From NCBI GenBank assembly GCA_019635535.1, contig JAHBZH010000001.1:954995-1018994 (forward strand): a DNA stretch of 64,000 bases, in the 5' to 3' direction. This document shows, piece after piece, positions 16,208 through 23,994 of the stretch. Below the pieces are notes generated by a model. The model worked only from the letters and a program-made list of their open reading frames with translations. It had not been told where the DNA came from and did not search any database. Positions within the stretch are counted from its first letter, which is position 1; every line of letters begins with the position of its first letter. The translations under genes and the position numbers were made by a program. This stretch comes from Sphingomonas sp. (GTDB lineage Bacteria > Pseudomonadota > Alphaproteobacteria > Sphingomonadales > Sphingomonadaceae).

Positions 16208-17314
16208 TCAATAATGGCCCTGCGTCTCGCGCATTTCCTGGTCGGTCAACGGCGGCTTCTCGCCGGCCGGCGCGGCCTGTCCGTCCGGCGGGACATAGGC
16301 CGGCTGGGCGCCGCTGTCGGCACCGACTCCGCCGGTCTGTTCGCGCTGCGCCTGGTTCGCCGCGCCGATGGCCGCGAGCAGCACCAGCAATCCGGCGATA
16401 CCCAGGAGAATGTAAAGCGCGACCCGGGAGGTGCCGCCGCGTGCCTGCAGCGCCTCGGCTCGCGCCGGGCCAGCCAGCGCGGCGGTCTCGGCGATCAGGC
16501 GATGCGTCTGCTTGCGATAGAGCAGGTTGCCATAGGCGCCGGTGACGAAGGAAATGCCGATCGTGATCAGGAATGTGATGTTGCCGGCGGCCGGGCTGGC
16601 CGCGCCGATCGCGCTCAGCACCAGGAAAACGAAGAGGAGGCCGATCATCGGCGCCCACATCTTGCGATAGGCGAACCAGAACAGGTTGACGAGGCAGGCT
16701 GGCCAGTTCCAGCTCGCCGATGCGCCGCGCTCGTCCATCTGGCGCCAGCGCTCCAGATAATAAGCCGAATTGGGGCCGATCGCCGCCAGCAGCAGCGATT
16801 CGTCTGCCGCCGGCGCGGGCGGCACATGATGTTGCGGGGACGGCGGCGCGGGCGGGGACGCCGCGACGGGTGGCGCGGTAACCGGCGGCGCGGTGACCGG
16901 CGGATCGACCGGCGCGCCGGTCACCGCCTGAAGCTCGCGCGCCAGACGCGCCAGGCTCGCGTCGCGGCCGGGGCCGAAGGCGTCGGTCCAGTGGCGGATC
17001 TTGAGGAAGAAGGCGAGGCCGGGCGCGGGCTGAATGTCGGAGGTACGGAGCGGGAAGATCGGCTTGCCGGTGCTGAACGCCATTTCGGTCTCGGCGCGCA
17101 CATAAGGCGATTTGTTGGCCTTGTCGGTAATCAGCACGACGAAGGCGGCGCAGCTTTCGATCGCCTCCTGGAGCTGTTCGGAATAATCCTGTCCGGGCCG
17201 CACGTCGCGCGGCGCGATCCAGGCACGCACGCCCTTCGCTTCGATGAAGCCGGCCAGCGATTCGGCGTCCTGGCTGTCCTCCGATCCATGGCTGACGAAG
17301 ACGTGGCCGCTCAT
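16208..17314 (-). CDS. TIR-domain protein with proline-rich linker and C-terminal membrane segments
   Basis: The product has 368 residues. Residues 1-135 form a bacterial TIR domain: HVFVSHGSEDSQDAESLAGF, WIAPRDVRPGQDYSEQL, AFVVLITDKANKSPYVRAE and GKPIFPLR. Glu75 or Glu77 in RAETEMAF is the expected NADase acid. A Pro/Ala/Val-rich linker with APPV repeats (about 136-167) leads to a segment with WNWPACLVNLFWFAYRKMW, the DUF2628 signature, and about three membrane spans between 221 and 318. The start follows GGAGGGGAGTG. Bacterial TIR proteins often cleave NAD+ in phage defence, but related sphingomonad proteins may be housekeeping. It lies 61 bases downstream of the ferredoxin-NADP reductase gene on the same strand. 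Confidence 0.82.
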   Translation of the reverse strand: MSGHVFVSHGSEDSQDAESLAGFIEAKGVRAWIAPRDVRPGQDYSEQLQEAIESCAAFVVLITDKANKSPYVRAETEMAFSTGKPIFPLRTSDIQPAPGLAFFLKIRHWTDAFGPGRDASLARLARELQAVTGAPVDPPVTAPPVTAPPVAASPPAPPSPQHHVPPAPAADESLLLAAIGPNSAYYLERWRQMDERGASASWNWPACLVNLFWFAYRKMWAPMIGLLFVFLVLSAIGAASPAAGNITFLITIGISFVTGAYGNLLYRKQTHRLIAETAALAGPARAEALQARGGTSRVALYILLGIAGLLVLLAAIGAANQAQREQTGGVGADSGAQPAYVPPDGQAAPAGEKPPLTDQEMRETQGHY

Positions 17315-17375
17315 TCCACTCCCCTCCGGCGGATGCAACCGAACGCTATCCGCTTCGTCGTGCGCTTGAAAGGCC

Positions 17376-18677
17376 TCATCGCCCGAGCGCGCCCAACATA
17401 TCGGCAATGGCGATGAACTTCTCGCGCGGGCTGCCTTCGCGTGCCCGACCCGCTTCGGCCTCCTCGATCTTCAGCCAGTCGCGGAATGTGACGACATCGA
17501 CGCCGCGCGAATCGAGTAGACGATCGAGGCCCGGACGGCCCTCCTTGCCGCCGCCGCGCGCGGCGAGGTCGGCGGCGATCTTCTCCGCCACTTCATAGCC
17601 GTCGGGGCGGTTCGTCCCGATCGTCCCGGTCGGCCCGCGCCGTGCCCAGCCGACGCAATAGAGCCCGCCGCCGATCACGCCCTCGCTGTTGGCGAAGCGG
17701 CCTCGGTCCGGCTCATAGGGCACGCCTTCGATCGGCGGGGTGCGATAGCCGATGCAGGTCACCACCATGCCGCAGGGAATTGCATAGGTTTCGCCGGTGC
17801 CGACCGCTCCCCCGCGCTCGTCGAGGCGGGTCTTCTCGACGATGACGCGCTCGACGCGGCCGTCGCCCTCGACGGCGACCGGCATGGCGAAGAAATCGAA
17901 ATGGACCGTCTTCGCCTTGCCGCCGGGCAGGCTGGCGAAGTCGCGCAGATGCGTGACCGACTTGCGCTGGCCCGGCTCGAGCAGGGCGTCGTCCAGTTCG
18001 GGCGGGAAATCGACGAGGTCCACCTTGGGTGCCGCATCCTCGAGATGGCCGAGCTCGCCCAGCTCCTTGGGCGTCATCGCGATCTGGTGCGGCCCGCGCC
18101 GGCCGAGCACATATATGTCGCGGATCGCCGCATTGCCGAGCGCCGCGAAGGCGTGGGCGACGATGTCCGATCCGGCGAATTCGGCGGGCGTCTTGGCGAG
18201 GATGCGGGCGACATCGAGCGCGACATTGCCGTTGCCGATCACCGCGGCGGCACCGACGTCGAGCGGCGGATCGAGATCGGCGAATTCGGGATGACCGTTA
18301 TACCAGCCGACGAAGGCCGCCGAGCCGATCACGCCGGGCAGCTCCCCCCCCGGCAGTTCCAGCGGCCGGTCGTTGGGCGCGCCGGTGGCGAGGATGACGG
18401 CGTCGTAAAGACCGAGCAGATCCGGGATCGTCACGTCGCGGCCGACCAGTACGTTGCCGACGAAGCGAACCGTGTCGCTGAGCGCGACCTTCTCATAGCG
18501 CTTGTAGACGCCCTTGATCGATTGATGGTCCGGTGCGACGCCGAAGCGGATCAGGCCATAGGGGACCGGCATCCGATCGATGATATCGACGCGCGCCTCG
18601 TCGCCGAACTGCTTCTGCAGGGCTTCGGCGCTGTAATAGCCGGCCGGGCCCGATCCGATTATCGCGACATGACGCAT
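17376..18677 (-). CDS. Ferredoxin-NADP+ reductase, FprA/adrenodoxin-reductase type
   Basis: The product has 433 residues. HVAIIGSGPAGYYSAEALQK at the N-terminus is the FAD-binding GxGxxG. Next come MPVPYGLIRFGVAPDHQ, a family hallmark, and VIGNGNVALDVARIL, the NADP-binding loop. GWARRGPTGTIGTNRPDGYE near residue 350 closes the FAD site. It passes electrons between NADPH and ferredoxin or a P450 ferredoxin. The start at 18677 is the first Met before the FAD motif; the long open frame upstream is a shadow of another gene. It may share a transcript with the TIR gene. Confidence 0.92.
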   Translation of the reverse strand: MRHVAIIGSGPAGYYSAEALQKQFGDEARVDIIDRMPVPYGLIRFGVAPDHQSIKGVYKRYEKVALSDTVRFVGNVLVGRDVTIPDLLGLYDAVILATGAPNDRPLELPGGELPGVIGSAAFVGWYNGHPEFADLDPPLDVGAAAVIGNGNVALDVARILAKTPAEFAGSDIVAHAFAALGNAAIRDIYVLGRRGPHQIAMTPKELGELGHLEDAAPKVDLVDFPPELDDALLEPGQRKSVTHLRDFASLPGGKAKTVHFDFFAMPVAVEGDGRVERVIVEKTRLDERGGAVGTGETYAIPCGMVVTCIGYRTPPIEGVPYEPDRGRFANSEGVIGGGLYCVGWARRGPTGTIGTNRPDGYEVAEKIAADLAARGGGKEGRPGLDRLLDSRGVDVVTFRDWLKIEEAEAGRAREGSPREKFIAIADMLGALGR

Positions 18678-18760
18678 CGTCTCTCCCGCTCGCGCGCTGT
18701 GCCTTGTGGCGGCGATGCTAGCGTGGGCCGGGCGCGAGGCAAGGGGGAAGCGCGGCCGGA

Positions 18761-19087
18761 TCAGCCGTCCCGCCGCGTCCGATCCTCGAGCAGCGCGCCG
18801 CCGCCCCGGCGCAGGCCGGTTTCGACGACGCCGCGAAAGAAGCCCAGCGCCGGTGGCAACAGCACTTCGACACGCACGAACGTCTCGTGCACGTCGAGCG
18901 AGGCATTGACCTCCTGGCCGAGCGCCGCGACGGTCAGGCCCAACCGGTCGCCGGACCAGGCCGCGCGAACATCCGCGGCGGCCGGGATGTGGTCCTTGAG
19001 GCTGCCGATGCGGCTGTCGATCCGCCGCCGCGCCTCCTCGGCGCCGAGCTGGTGCGGCAAGTCGATGGATATTGGTGTATTGCTCAT
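18761..19087 (-). CDS. Polyhydroxyalkanoic acid system family protein
   Basis: The product has 108 residues. ISIDLPHQLGAEEARRRIDSRI and the following beta-rich part (AAWSGDRLGLTVAALGQEVNASLDV, VRVEVLLPPALGFF) match the small PHA_gran_rgn family found beside or away from polyhydroxyalkanoate genes. No other PHA gene is in the window. Function is unproven. The second Met, at 19087, is chosen because it directly precedes the domain. Confidence 0.75.
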   Translation of the reverse strand: MSNTPISIDLPHQLGAEEARRRIDSRIGSLKDHIPAAADVRAAWSGDRLGLTVAALGQEVNASLDVHETFVRVEVLLPPALGFFRGVVETGLRRGGGALLEDRTRRDG

Positions 19088-19153
19088 ACAAGACAGTATA
19101 AGCCGGCTCGCGGCGCTTTGCACCCCCTCGCGTGCGATAAATGAATTGGCCGG

Positions 19154-19822
19154 TCAGGCTTGGAAAAGATTGCAGGTACGGCGCTGTCCGGCGGGAATGT
19201 TGCCGACATTCTTCATCGCCTGGTCATTGCGCTGGCGCACGTTGAAGGCGCTTTCGTAACGGATCTGGCGACCTTCCAGGAACGAATTGGGAATGATCGG
19301 CTGATAATTGTAGACGACCTCCACCATCATCACCGCAGTGCCGGGTTGGGCGGCGATCGGGTTGGTCGGTGGTCCGACGCTTTGAAGGGAGGCATTGTTT
19401 TGCCCGGTCCCTTCGCCGCCGTAGCGCGACGCGGTGCTCCGCAGCCCGTCGCACCTTTGCCAGCGGATCCACTGCCCCGTGCCGCCCGGATTGATCTCGA
19501 GGCTCGACAGGATGATCCGCCCGTTCTGGCCGAATTGAATCCCCGATCCACTCATCTTTGCGCCGAGTAGCAATTCGATGACGTCCGCCTCGTCGATGCT
19601 CTCGCGCACACGCGCGGCATTGTCGGCGGTCATCATCGCGATATTGCTGACGCGCAGATGGGCCATCGCGAAATTGGCCGATTCCAGGCCGAGCAGGCCG
19701 AGCCCCAGCAGGATCGGCAGCGAGAAAGCGAATTCGGTGAGCGCGAGACCGCTGGTGCAGACGCGCAGGCGAATCAGTCGCCGCGCGGCACGGCGCATGG
19801 CGCGGGGCGCGGCGATCAGCAT
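19154..19822 (-). CDS. TadE/TadF-like pseudopilin protein
   Basis: The product has 222 residues. After a basic N-terminus, GLALTEFAFSLPILLGLGLLGLE (residues 24-46) is the TadE-type pseudopilin segment with the conserved Glu at position 5 after the Gly-like cleavage site. The C-terminal part is extracellular-like with two cysteines. It overlaps the upstream tadE-like gene by seven bases. With that gene and the vWA gene it forms a three-gene set of the Flp/Tad pilus class, though no TadA, TadB/C or Flp gene is present here. Confidence 0.8.
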   Translation of the reverse strand: MLIAAPRAMRRAARRLIRLRVCTSGLALTEFAFSLPILLGLGLLGLESANFAMAHLRVSNIAMMTADNAARVRESIDEADVIELLLGAKMSGSGIQFGQNGRIILSSLEINPGGTGQWIRWQRCDGLRSTASRYGGEGTGQNNASLQSVGPPTNPIAAQPGTAVMMVEVVYNYQPIIPNSFLEGRQIRYESAFNVRQRNDQAMKNVGNIPAGQRRTCNLFQA

Positions 19823-20400
19823 CGAACCACCACCCCGGTCGGCCGCGCCGCGAAGGGCTGGTTGCGCAGCATCGTGTTGGAGACGATCGTCACGTCGTCG
19901 GTCCAGCCGAGCAATTTGCCGACCGGGAACATGCGCGGATAGCTGAGCGTGACTTCATAGCGCACGACATCTTCGGCATTGCCGGTACCGTCGCGCCCGC
20001 GATCGAGATCGTATTGGCCGTTGCCGTTGGCGTCCTCGTAGCAGTCGCCGGGATTGTATTGGCCTAGCGGCGCGGTGTCCTGCACGATACGCTCGGGTTG
20101 GCGTACGCCGATGAAATCGAAATAGCTCTGCGTGCGAGTTTCCAGCTCGGCGCTGTGCATGAAGGCGCTGAGGCGCTGGCGGACGCGGGCGTCGATCTCT
20201 TCGTTGGTGAAGCCGCCGACCGTGGCCATGCGCGCCGCTTCGTGCAGCGCGCCCTGGACGACCGATTGCGCGTAAGAGCGATAGCCCATGTCGAACAGGC
20301 CCATCAGAAGGATGCACAGCACGGGCAGTACCGCCGCGAACTCGACGATGGTGACGCCGCGCGCGTCCCCGCCCAGGCGCAGGAGCGTGGCCCTCTTCAT
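19816..20400 (-). CDS. TadE-like pseudopilin protein
   Basis: The product has 194 residues. GVTIVEFAAVLPVLCILLMGLF (residues 15-36) is the TadE signature with the Glu five residues after Gly. It is followed by MGYRSYAQSVVQGALHEAARMATVG, typical of minor pseudopilins, and a Asp/Asn-rich segment with DANGNGQYDLDRG that looks like a calcium-binding loop. Start and stop overlap both neighbours (ATGA with the vWA gene; seven bases with the downstream gene), so the three are co-translated. Confidence 0.85.
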   Translation of the reverse strand: MKRATLLRLGGDARGVTIVEFAAVLPVLCILLMGLFDMGYRSYAQSVVQGALHEAARMATVGGFTNEEIDARVRQRLSAFMHSAELETRTQSYFDFIGVRQPERIVQDTAPLGQYNPGDCYEDANGNGQYDLDRGRDGTGNAEDVVRYEVTLSYPRMFPVGKLLGWTDDVTIVSNTMLRNQPFAARPTGVVVRC

Positions 20401-22343
20401 TGCGTCAGCCTCAAGGCGCCGATCTGGTTACCGATCTGGCGGAAGCGGGCGATGAGCTGGTCTCGGTTACCGGAGGTTGAGGCCTGGCTGGCGTTGCTCG
20501 CACAGTTGCGCATGTCGTTGCTGAGCGAAGTGCCGAAGGCGATCACCCAGACCGATACGTTCATCCCCTTCGCCGCGTTGCAGATCATCCGGAAGCGCTG
20601 GAGATGATTGTTGGTGAGGTTGCCGGTGCCGGTGGTGCCGGTGATCCTTTGGTCGAGATTCTCGATCCCGTAGGCCGAATAAACGCTGGCGCTCGGCTCC
20701 ATCTGTCCGTCGGTCATGAAGATGATATGCCGATTGACCGGCATGCCGTTGAACGTATCGGGGCTGTCGCCGAACGGTCCAGTGTTGGAGATCAGCCGCG
20801 CCCCCCAGATCATGCCGATGTCATGATAGGTGTTGCCGACCGGGAGAAGGCTGTCGATATAGTTCTGCATCTCCGTGCGATTCCACGCCTGCAAGCGCTC
20901 TACCTGAGCGGGACAGGGCGCGCTCGACATCGAGGAGCCGCTCGTCGTCTCGGTGGTTCCGGTCGTGCGGGAATAGACGATCGCCGGCCATTGCGGGCGC
21001 CAGCGCGTGTTGGCGTCGTTCGGGATGAGATTGATGTTGAGATCGTAGGCGGCCTCGGGAAGGTTGAAGCCGCTCGAACTGTTGATCGACGAGACGGTGG
21101 CACGCTCCTCGATGCAGCCGTTCCATGTCATCGTGGTGTAGGTTGGCGCGGTCGTGCTCGGGGTCGTGGTGACATGCTCGACCAAGCCTTCCAGCTGCTG
21201 GATGGTGTAACGACCGGCCGTTTCGACCGTACCTCCGGTGTTGGCGAGCACTCTCACCGCGCTTTGCGACTTGAAGGTGCTCGTGTCGAATTCGACGCCT
21301 TCCTCATAATACCACCGTGTGAAGGCGAAGCGCGTCGTGTACTCCGTCGTCGAGACGGTGCGCGTGCGGCGGCAGCTGCGGTTGCTGGTGGTTGTCGCAT
21401 GTGCGCCGGGCCAGCCCCAGTCATTGGCCACATTGTTGTTGTAGGTGGTCCGCGTGGTTGGCGTCGGAGCCGGCCCGCCGCCATTGACCGCCGACGAATT
21501 GCCCCAGCTGTTGCACTGGCTCGATGTGCGTGTGAACGTGGTGGGCGTGGGCGAGCCAGCGCCTGAGCTGCCGTTATAATATTCATATTCCGTCGACGTG
21601 ACCGTCGGCGTGCCCGCCACATAGCGAGGTGTGTCGTAGAGCGCGCGACGGGACTGATAAGCCACGCTGTCGCTCAAATAGGCGGCACCGACCTCGAGAA
21701 GGGCTGGGCCGACATGAACGGTCGTGGAATAAGGCACCACGCCGTAGCGCAGCCTTAGGCCGTTCGATTCGAGCTGCTGCTGGACCGGCGCCAGCTCGTC
21801 GTAGAGCGCCATCACAGCATCGCGCAGCGACACGATCTTTTGCGTCCCGGACAGGTTGTTGCCCATCGAGCCGGTGACGTCGAGCACCAGCATCACGTCC
21901 GTGTTGACGAAATTGAGCGAGGCTTCGCAGCTGACGTTGAGCGGCAGCGAACCGATGCCGAACATCGACATGATCGTCGTCGGAATACGCGTGCTCGTGG
22001 TGATCGCCACAGAACCGGCCTGCGGCCGCGTGACGGTCAGCTCATAAGCCTCGCTGTTGTAGAGGCCCTGGGGAAAATTGAAGGTGAAGAAGCGGGCGGC
22101 TTCGGCGCGGACCGCGTCGGTCATCTGGTCGTCGGTCATCACGCGCCGGGCGGCGAGCGAGGCGGCGTCGCAGGCGCTCTGCAGGCGCGTCTTGGCCATG
22201 TAGGCGCGGCTCATGTCCAGGCCGGAGCCGATCATCGCGGCCAGCGGCACCAGTGCCGCACCAACGATGGCGAGCGTGTTGCCGCGCGTGTCGCGCTTCA
22301 GGCGGGTCAGAAAGCCGTCCGTGCGGCGATCCTGAGCTTGCAT
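20397..22343 (-). CDS. TadG-like protein with von Willebrand factor A domain
   Basis: The product has 648 residues. An N-terminal pseudopilin-like segment (GNTLAIVGAALVPLAAMIG, residues 21-39) is followed by GLDMSRAYMAKTRLQSACDA, typical of TadG. The vWA domain starts near residue 150 with the MIDAS motif DVTGSMG (Asp155, Thr157, Ser159) and resumes with HIIFMTDGQ far downstream. Between them lies a long Ser/Thr/Asn-rich insertion of about 250 residues with paired cysteines, AT-richer than the flanking code. The start at 22343 is preferred because it gives the TM segment at the N-terminus and follows GGGAGGG. It anchors or modulates the Tad pseudopilus. Confidence 0.85.
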   Translation of the reverse strand: MQAQDRRTDGFLTRLKRDTRGNTLAIVGAALVPLAAMIGSGLDMSRAYMAKTRLQSACDAASLAARRVMTDDQMTDAVRAEAARFFTFNFPQGLYNSEAYELTVTRPQAGSVAITTSTRIPTTIMSMFGIGSLPLNVSCEASLNFVNTDVMLVLDVTGSMGNNLSGTQKIVSLRDAVMALYDELAPVQQQLESNGLRLRYGVVPYSTTVHVGPALLEVGAAYLSDSVAYQSRRALYDTPRYVAGTPTVTSTEYEYYNGSSGAGSPTPTTFTRTSSQCNSWGNSSAVNGGGPAPTPTTRTTYNNNVANDWGWPGAHATTTSNRSCRRTRTVSTTEYTTRFAFTRWYYEEGVEFDTSTFKSQSAVRVLANTGGTVETAGRYTIQQLEGLVEHVTTTPSTTAPTYTTMTWNGCIEERATVSSINSSSGFNLPEAAYDLNINLIPNDANTRWRPQWPAIVYSRTTGTTETTSGSSMSSAPCPAQVERLQAWNRTEMQNYIDSLLPVGNTYHDIGMIWGARLISNTGPFGDSPDTFNGMPVNRHIIFMTDGQMEPSASVYSAYGIENLDQRITGTTGTGNLTNNHLQRFRMICNAAKGMNVSVWVIAFGTSLSNDMRNCASNASQASTSGNRDQLIARFRQIGNQIGALRLTQ

Positions 22344-22517
22344 CGGGGTCCCTCCCGAGCCCAGTCCGGGCCCATTAGCGGACCGCCATTGCGCAAGTTC
22401 GGCTAAGCTTCGCTCAACCGACATGGTTAACGAGCGATTGAGGCGCCGTGCGGTCCCGATCCGGGACATGCGCCGACGGGGTGCAACCGGCCGGTCTTGC
22501 GGATATAGGGGGAGGCA

Positions 22518-23234
22518 ATGCGCTGGCTGGTTGCTCCTTGTCTGCTCGCTCTCGCCGCCCCCGCCGCGGCGCAGGAGCTGCCGGACGCAGGCCAGAGCGA
22601 GGCCGCCTATCATGCGTGGCTCGACAGCGAGCCGGGGCTACGGGGCGAGATATTGTCGTTCGAATCATGGCAGGACGCCGCTGGCGTGCGGGGCGTGCTC
22701 CCGACCTGGCAGCTGGTGCGCACCGCCAGCATGTGGCGGGAATGCAATGGCCCGCCCTTCGAAGTGCCGCCCTTCCGCCTGTGGCCGGGCATGACCGACA
22801 CGCTGCGCGCGATCCGGGATGCCGTGAAGCCGGCGGTCGGCGAGGTCGAGGCGGTGTCCGGCTATCGCAACCCGTCGCTCAACGAATGTGCGCGTGGCGC
22901 GCGCGGCAGCGCCCATCTCGATTTCTTCGCGCTCGATCTGGTGCCGCTCCAGTCGATCCCGCGGGGCGATCTGATGCGGCGGCTGTGCGCAATGCACGCG
23001 CGATCGGGCCGGCGTTACGATATCGGCCTTGGCTTCTACGCCTTCACCCGTTTCCATATCGACACGCGCAGTTTTCGCCGCTGGGGATCGGCGGGACCGC
23101 GCGGCAGCGAAAGCCCGTGCGCGGTAGTCGAGCGCGGCGAGGATCCGGAGGCGCCGCCGCTGCCGGGTCCGGAGCCCGCGTCCGTGCCGCCGACACCGGA
23201 ACACAGCCAGCAGGAGCCCGTTCACCAGCCATAA
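22518..23234 (+). CDS. Secreted peptidase of the M15A C-terminal (D-Ala-D-Ala) class
   Basis: The product has 238 residues with a cleavable signal peptide ending AAPAAAQ. The zinc site appears as His133 and Asp140 in SAHLDFFALDL and His180 in FHIDTRSFRRWG. The sequence VSGYRNPSLNECARG precedes it, which is the usual order in Peptidase_M15_3 proteins. It probably trims peptidoglycan stem peptides in the periplasm. A proline-rich C-terminal tail of about 40 residues is extra. The start follows GGGGGAGG. It is divergent from the tadG-like gene and 15 bases upstream of the MliC-like gene. Confidence 0.8.
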   Translation: MRWLVAPCLLALAAPAAAQELPDAGQSEAAYHAWLDSEPGLRGEILSFESWQDAAGVRGVLPTWQLVRTASMWRECNGPPFEVPPFRLWPGMTDTLRAIRDAVKPAVGEVEAVSGYRNPSLNECARGARGSAHLDFFALDLVPLQSIPRGDLMRRLCAMHARSGRRYDIGLGFYAFTRFHIDTRSFRRWGSAGPRGSESPCAVVERGEDPEAPPLPGPEPASVPPTPEHSQQEPVHQP

Positions 23235-23249
23235 CAAAGGAGAGGGAAG

Positions 23250-23699
23250 ATGACCAAATGCCGGATGCTGACCGTCGCGCTCGCGGTGCCGCTGATCCTG
23301 GTCGCCTGCGGCGACATGGGCCAGGATCTCGCCCGCGAACGCGCCGCCAACGAAGCCGCCGCCGCTGCCAATGCGGCGCAGCCGCCGGGCACGGTGGTGG
23401 TCGACGTCTCCTACACCTGCCAGCCGGCGATGACGCTGGCGGTGCGCTACGACAACAGCGATCCCGCCGCCTCGACCGCCCAGGTCACGCTCGACGGCGC
23501 GCAATATCAGATGGCGCAGGTTCAGGCCGCCGACGGGGCGAAATACATGTCCGGCACGGGGCGCGCCGAAGGCCGCACTTTGGCCTGGTGGAACCGGGGC
23601 AATGAAGGGACGCTGCTGGAAGGCAGCGCGTCCGATCCGACGGTGCCGGAAACCGAGGTCGCGACCTGTACGGAAGCCGCCGCGCCCGCCGCCGAATAG
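23250..23699 (+). CDS. MliC-family lipoprotein (C-type lysozyme inhibitor-like)
   Basis: The product has 149 residues. Residues 1-20 form a lipoprotein signal peptide (LILVAC lipobox). The domain includes VSYTCQPAMTLAVRYDN, DGAKYMSGTGRAEGRTLAWW and a final cysteine, as in MliC/PliC proteins that bind and block C-type lysozyme. An Ala/Asn-rich linker separates lipid anchor from domain. An AAGGAGAGG site precedes the ATG. Pairing with the peptidase gene suggests a cell-wall theme. Confidence 0.75.
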   Translation: MTKCRMLTVALAVPLILVACGDMGQDLARERAANEAAAAANAAQPPGTVVVDVSYTCQPAMTLAVRYDNSDPAASTAQVTLDGAQYQMAQVQAADGAKYMSGTGRAEGRTLAWWNRGNEGTLLEGSASDPTVPETEVATCTEAAAPAAE

Positions 23700-23833
23700 G
23701 TCGCGGCGCCCGATCGAAGGCCGCCGCCCGCGACGCGGCGGCCTTCGCGATCACGGTTCTGCGATGCGCGGCTTTGCCTTGCCGCGCGCGTTGCTGGCGG
23801 CGCTGCGGCAGGACCGGCCTTTCGCGCATCCGC

Positions 23834-23900
23834 AATTTCAGCATGATCGCCCATGTCGACCATGGCAATCGACGCTCGCCGACCGCCGATCCGCACGACG
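23834..23900 (+). pseudogene. Decayed 5' fragment of lepA
   Basis: Bases 23834-23885 repeat the start of lepA (26365-26416) with two substitutions and one deleted base: AATTTCAGCAT, ATCGCCCAT, TCGACCATGGCAA and TCGACGCTCGCCGACCG are all shared in order. Similarity fades by about 23900. The deletion falls in the G1 loop (HIDHGKST in the intact gene) and shifts the frame. No start codon or ribosome site of lepA is preserved. It is a relic, not a gene. The surrounding 290-base gap has no other supported gene. Confidence 0.75.
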
Positions 23901-23973
23901 TCTGCTTCGATTCCGCAAGGCAAATCAATTGCGAGTGTGTTGTGCGGGTGATACAGCCGACTCGGACTTAACC

Positions 23974-23994
23974 ATGAAAGTCGTGCAAGCGTGA
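23974..23994 (+). other. Possible six-residue leader peptide coupled to the TonB receptor
   Basis: An ATG at 23974 opens a seven-codon frame (MKVVQA, then TGA) whose stop overlaps the GTG start at 23991 as GTGA. This geometry permits re-initiation at a GTG that lacks a strong ribosome site of its own. Chance is possible. Confidence 0.25.
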
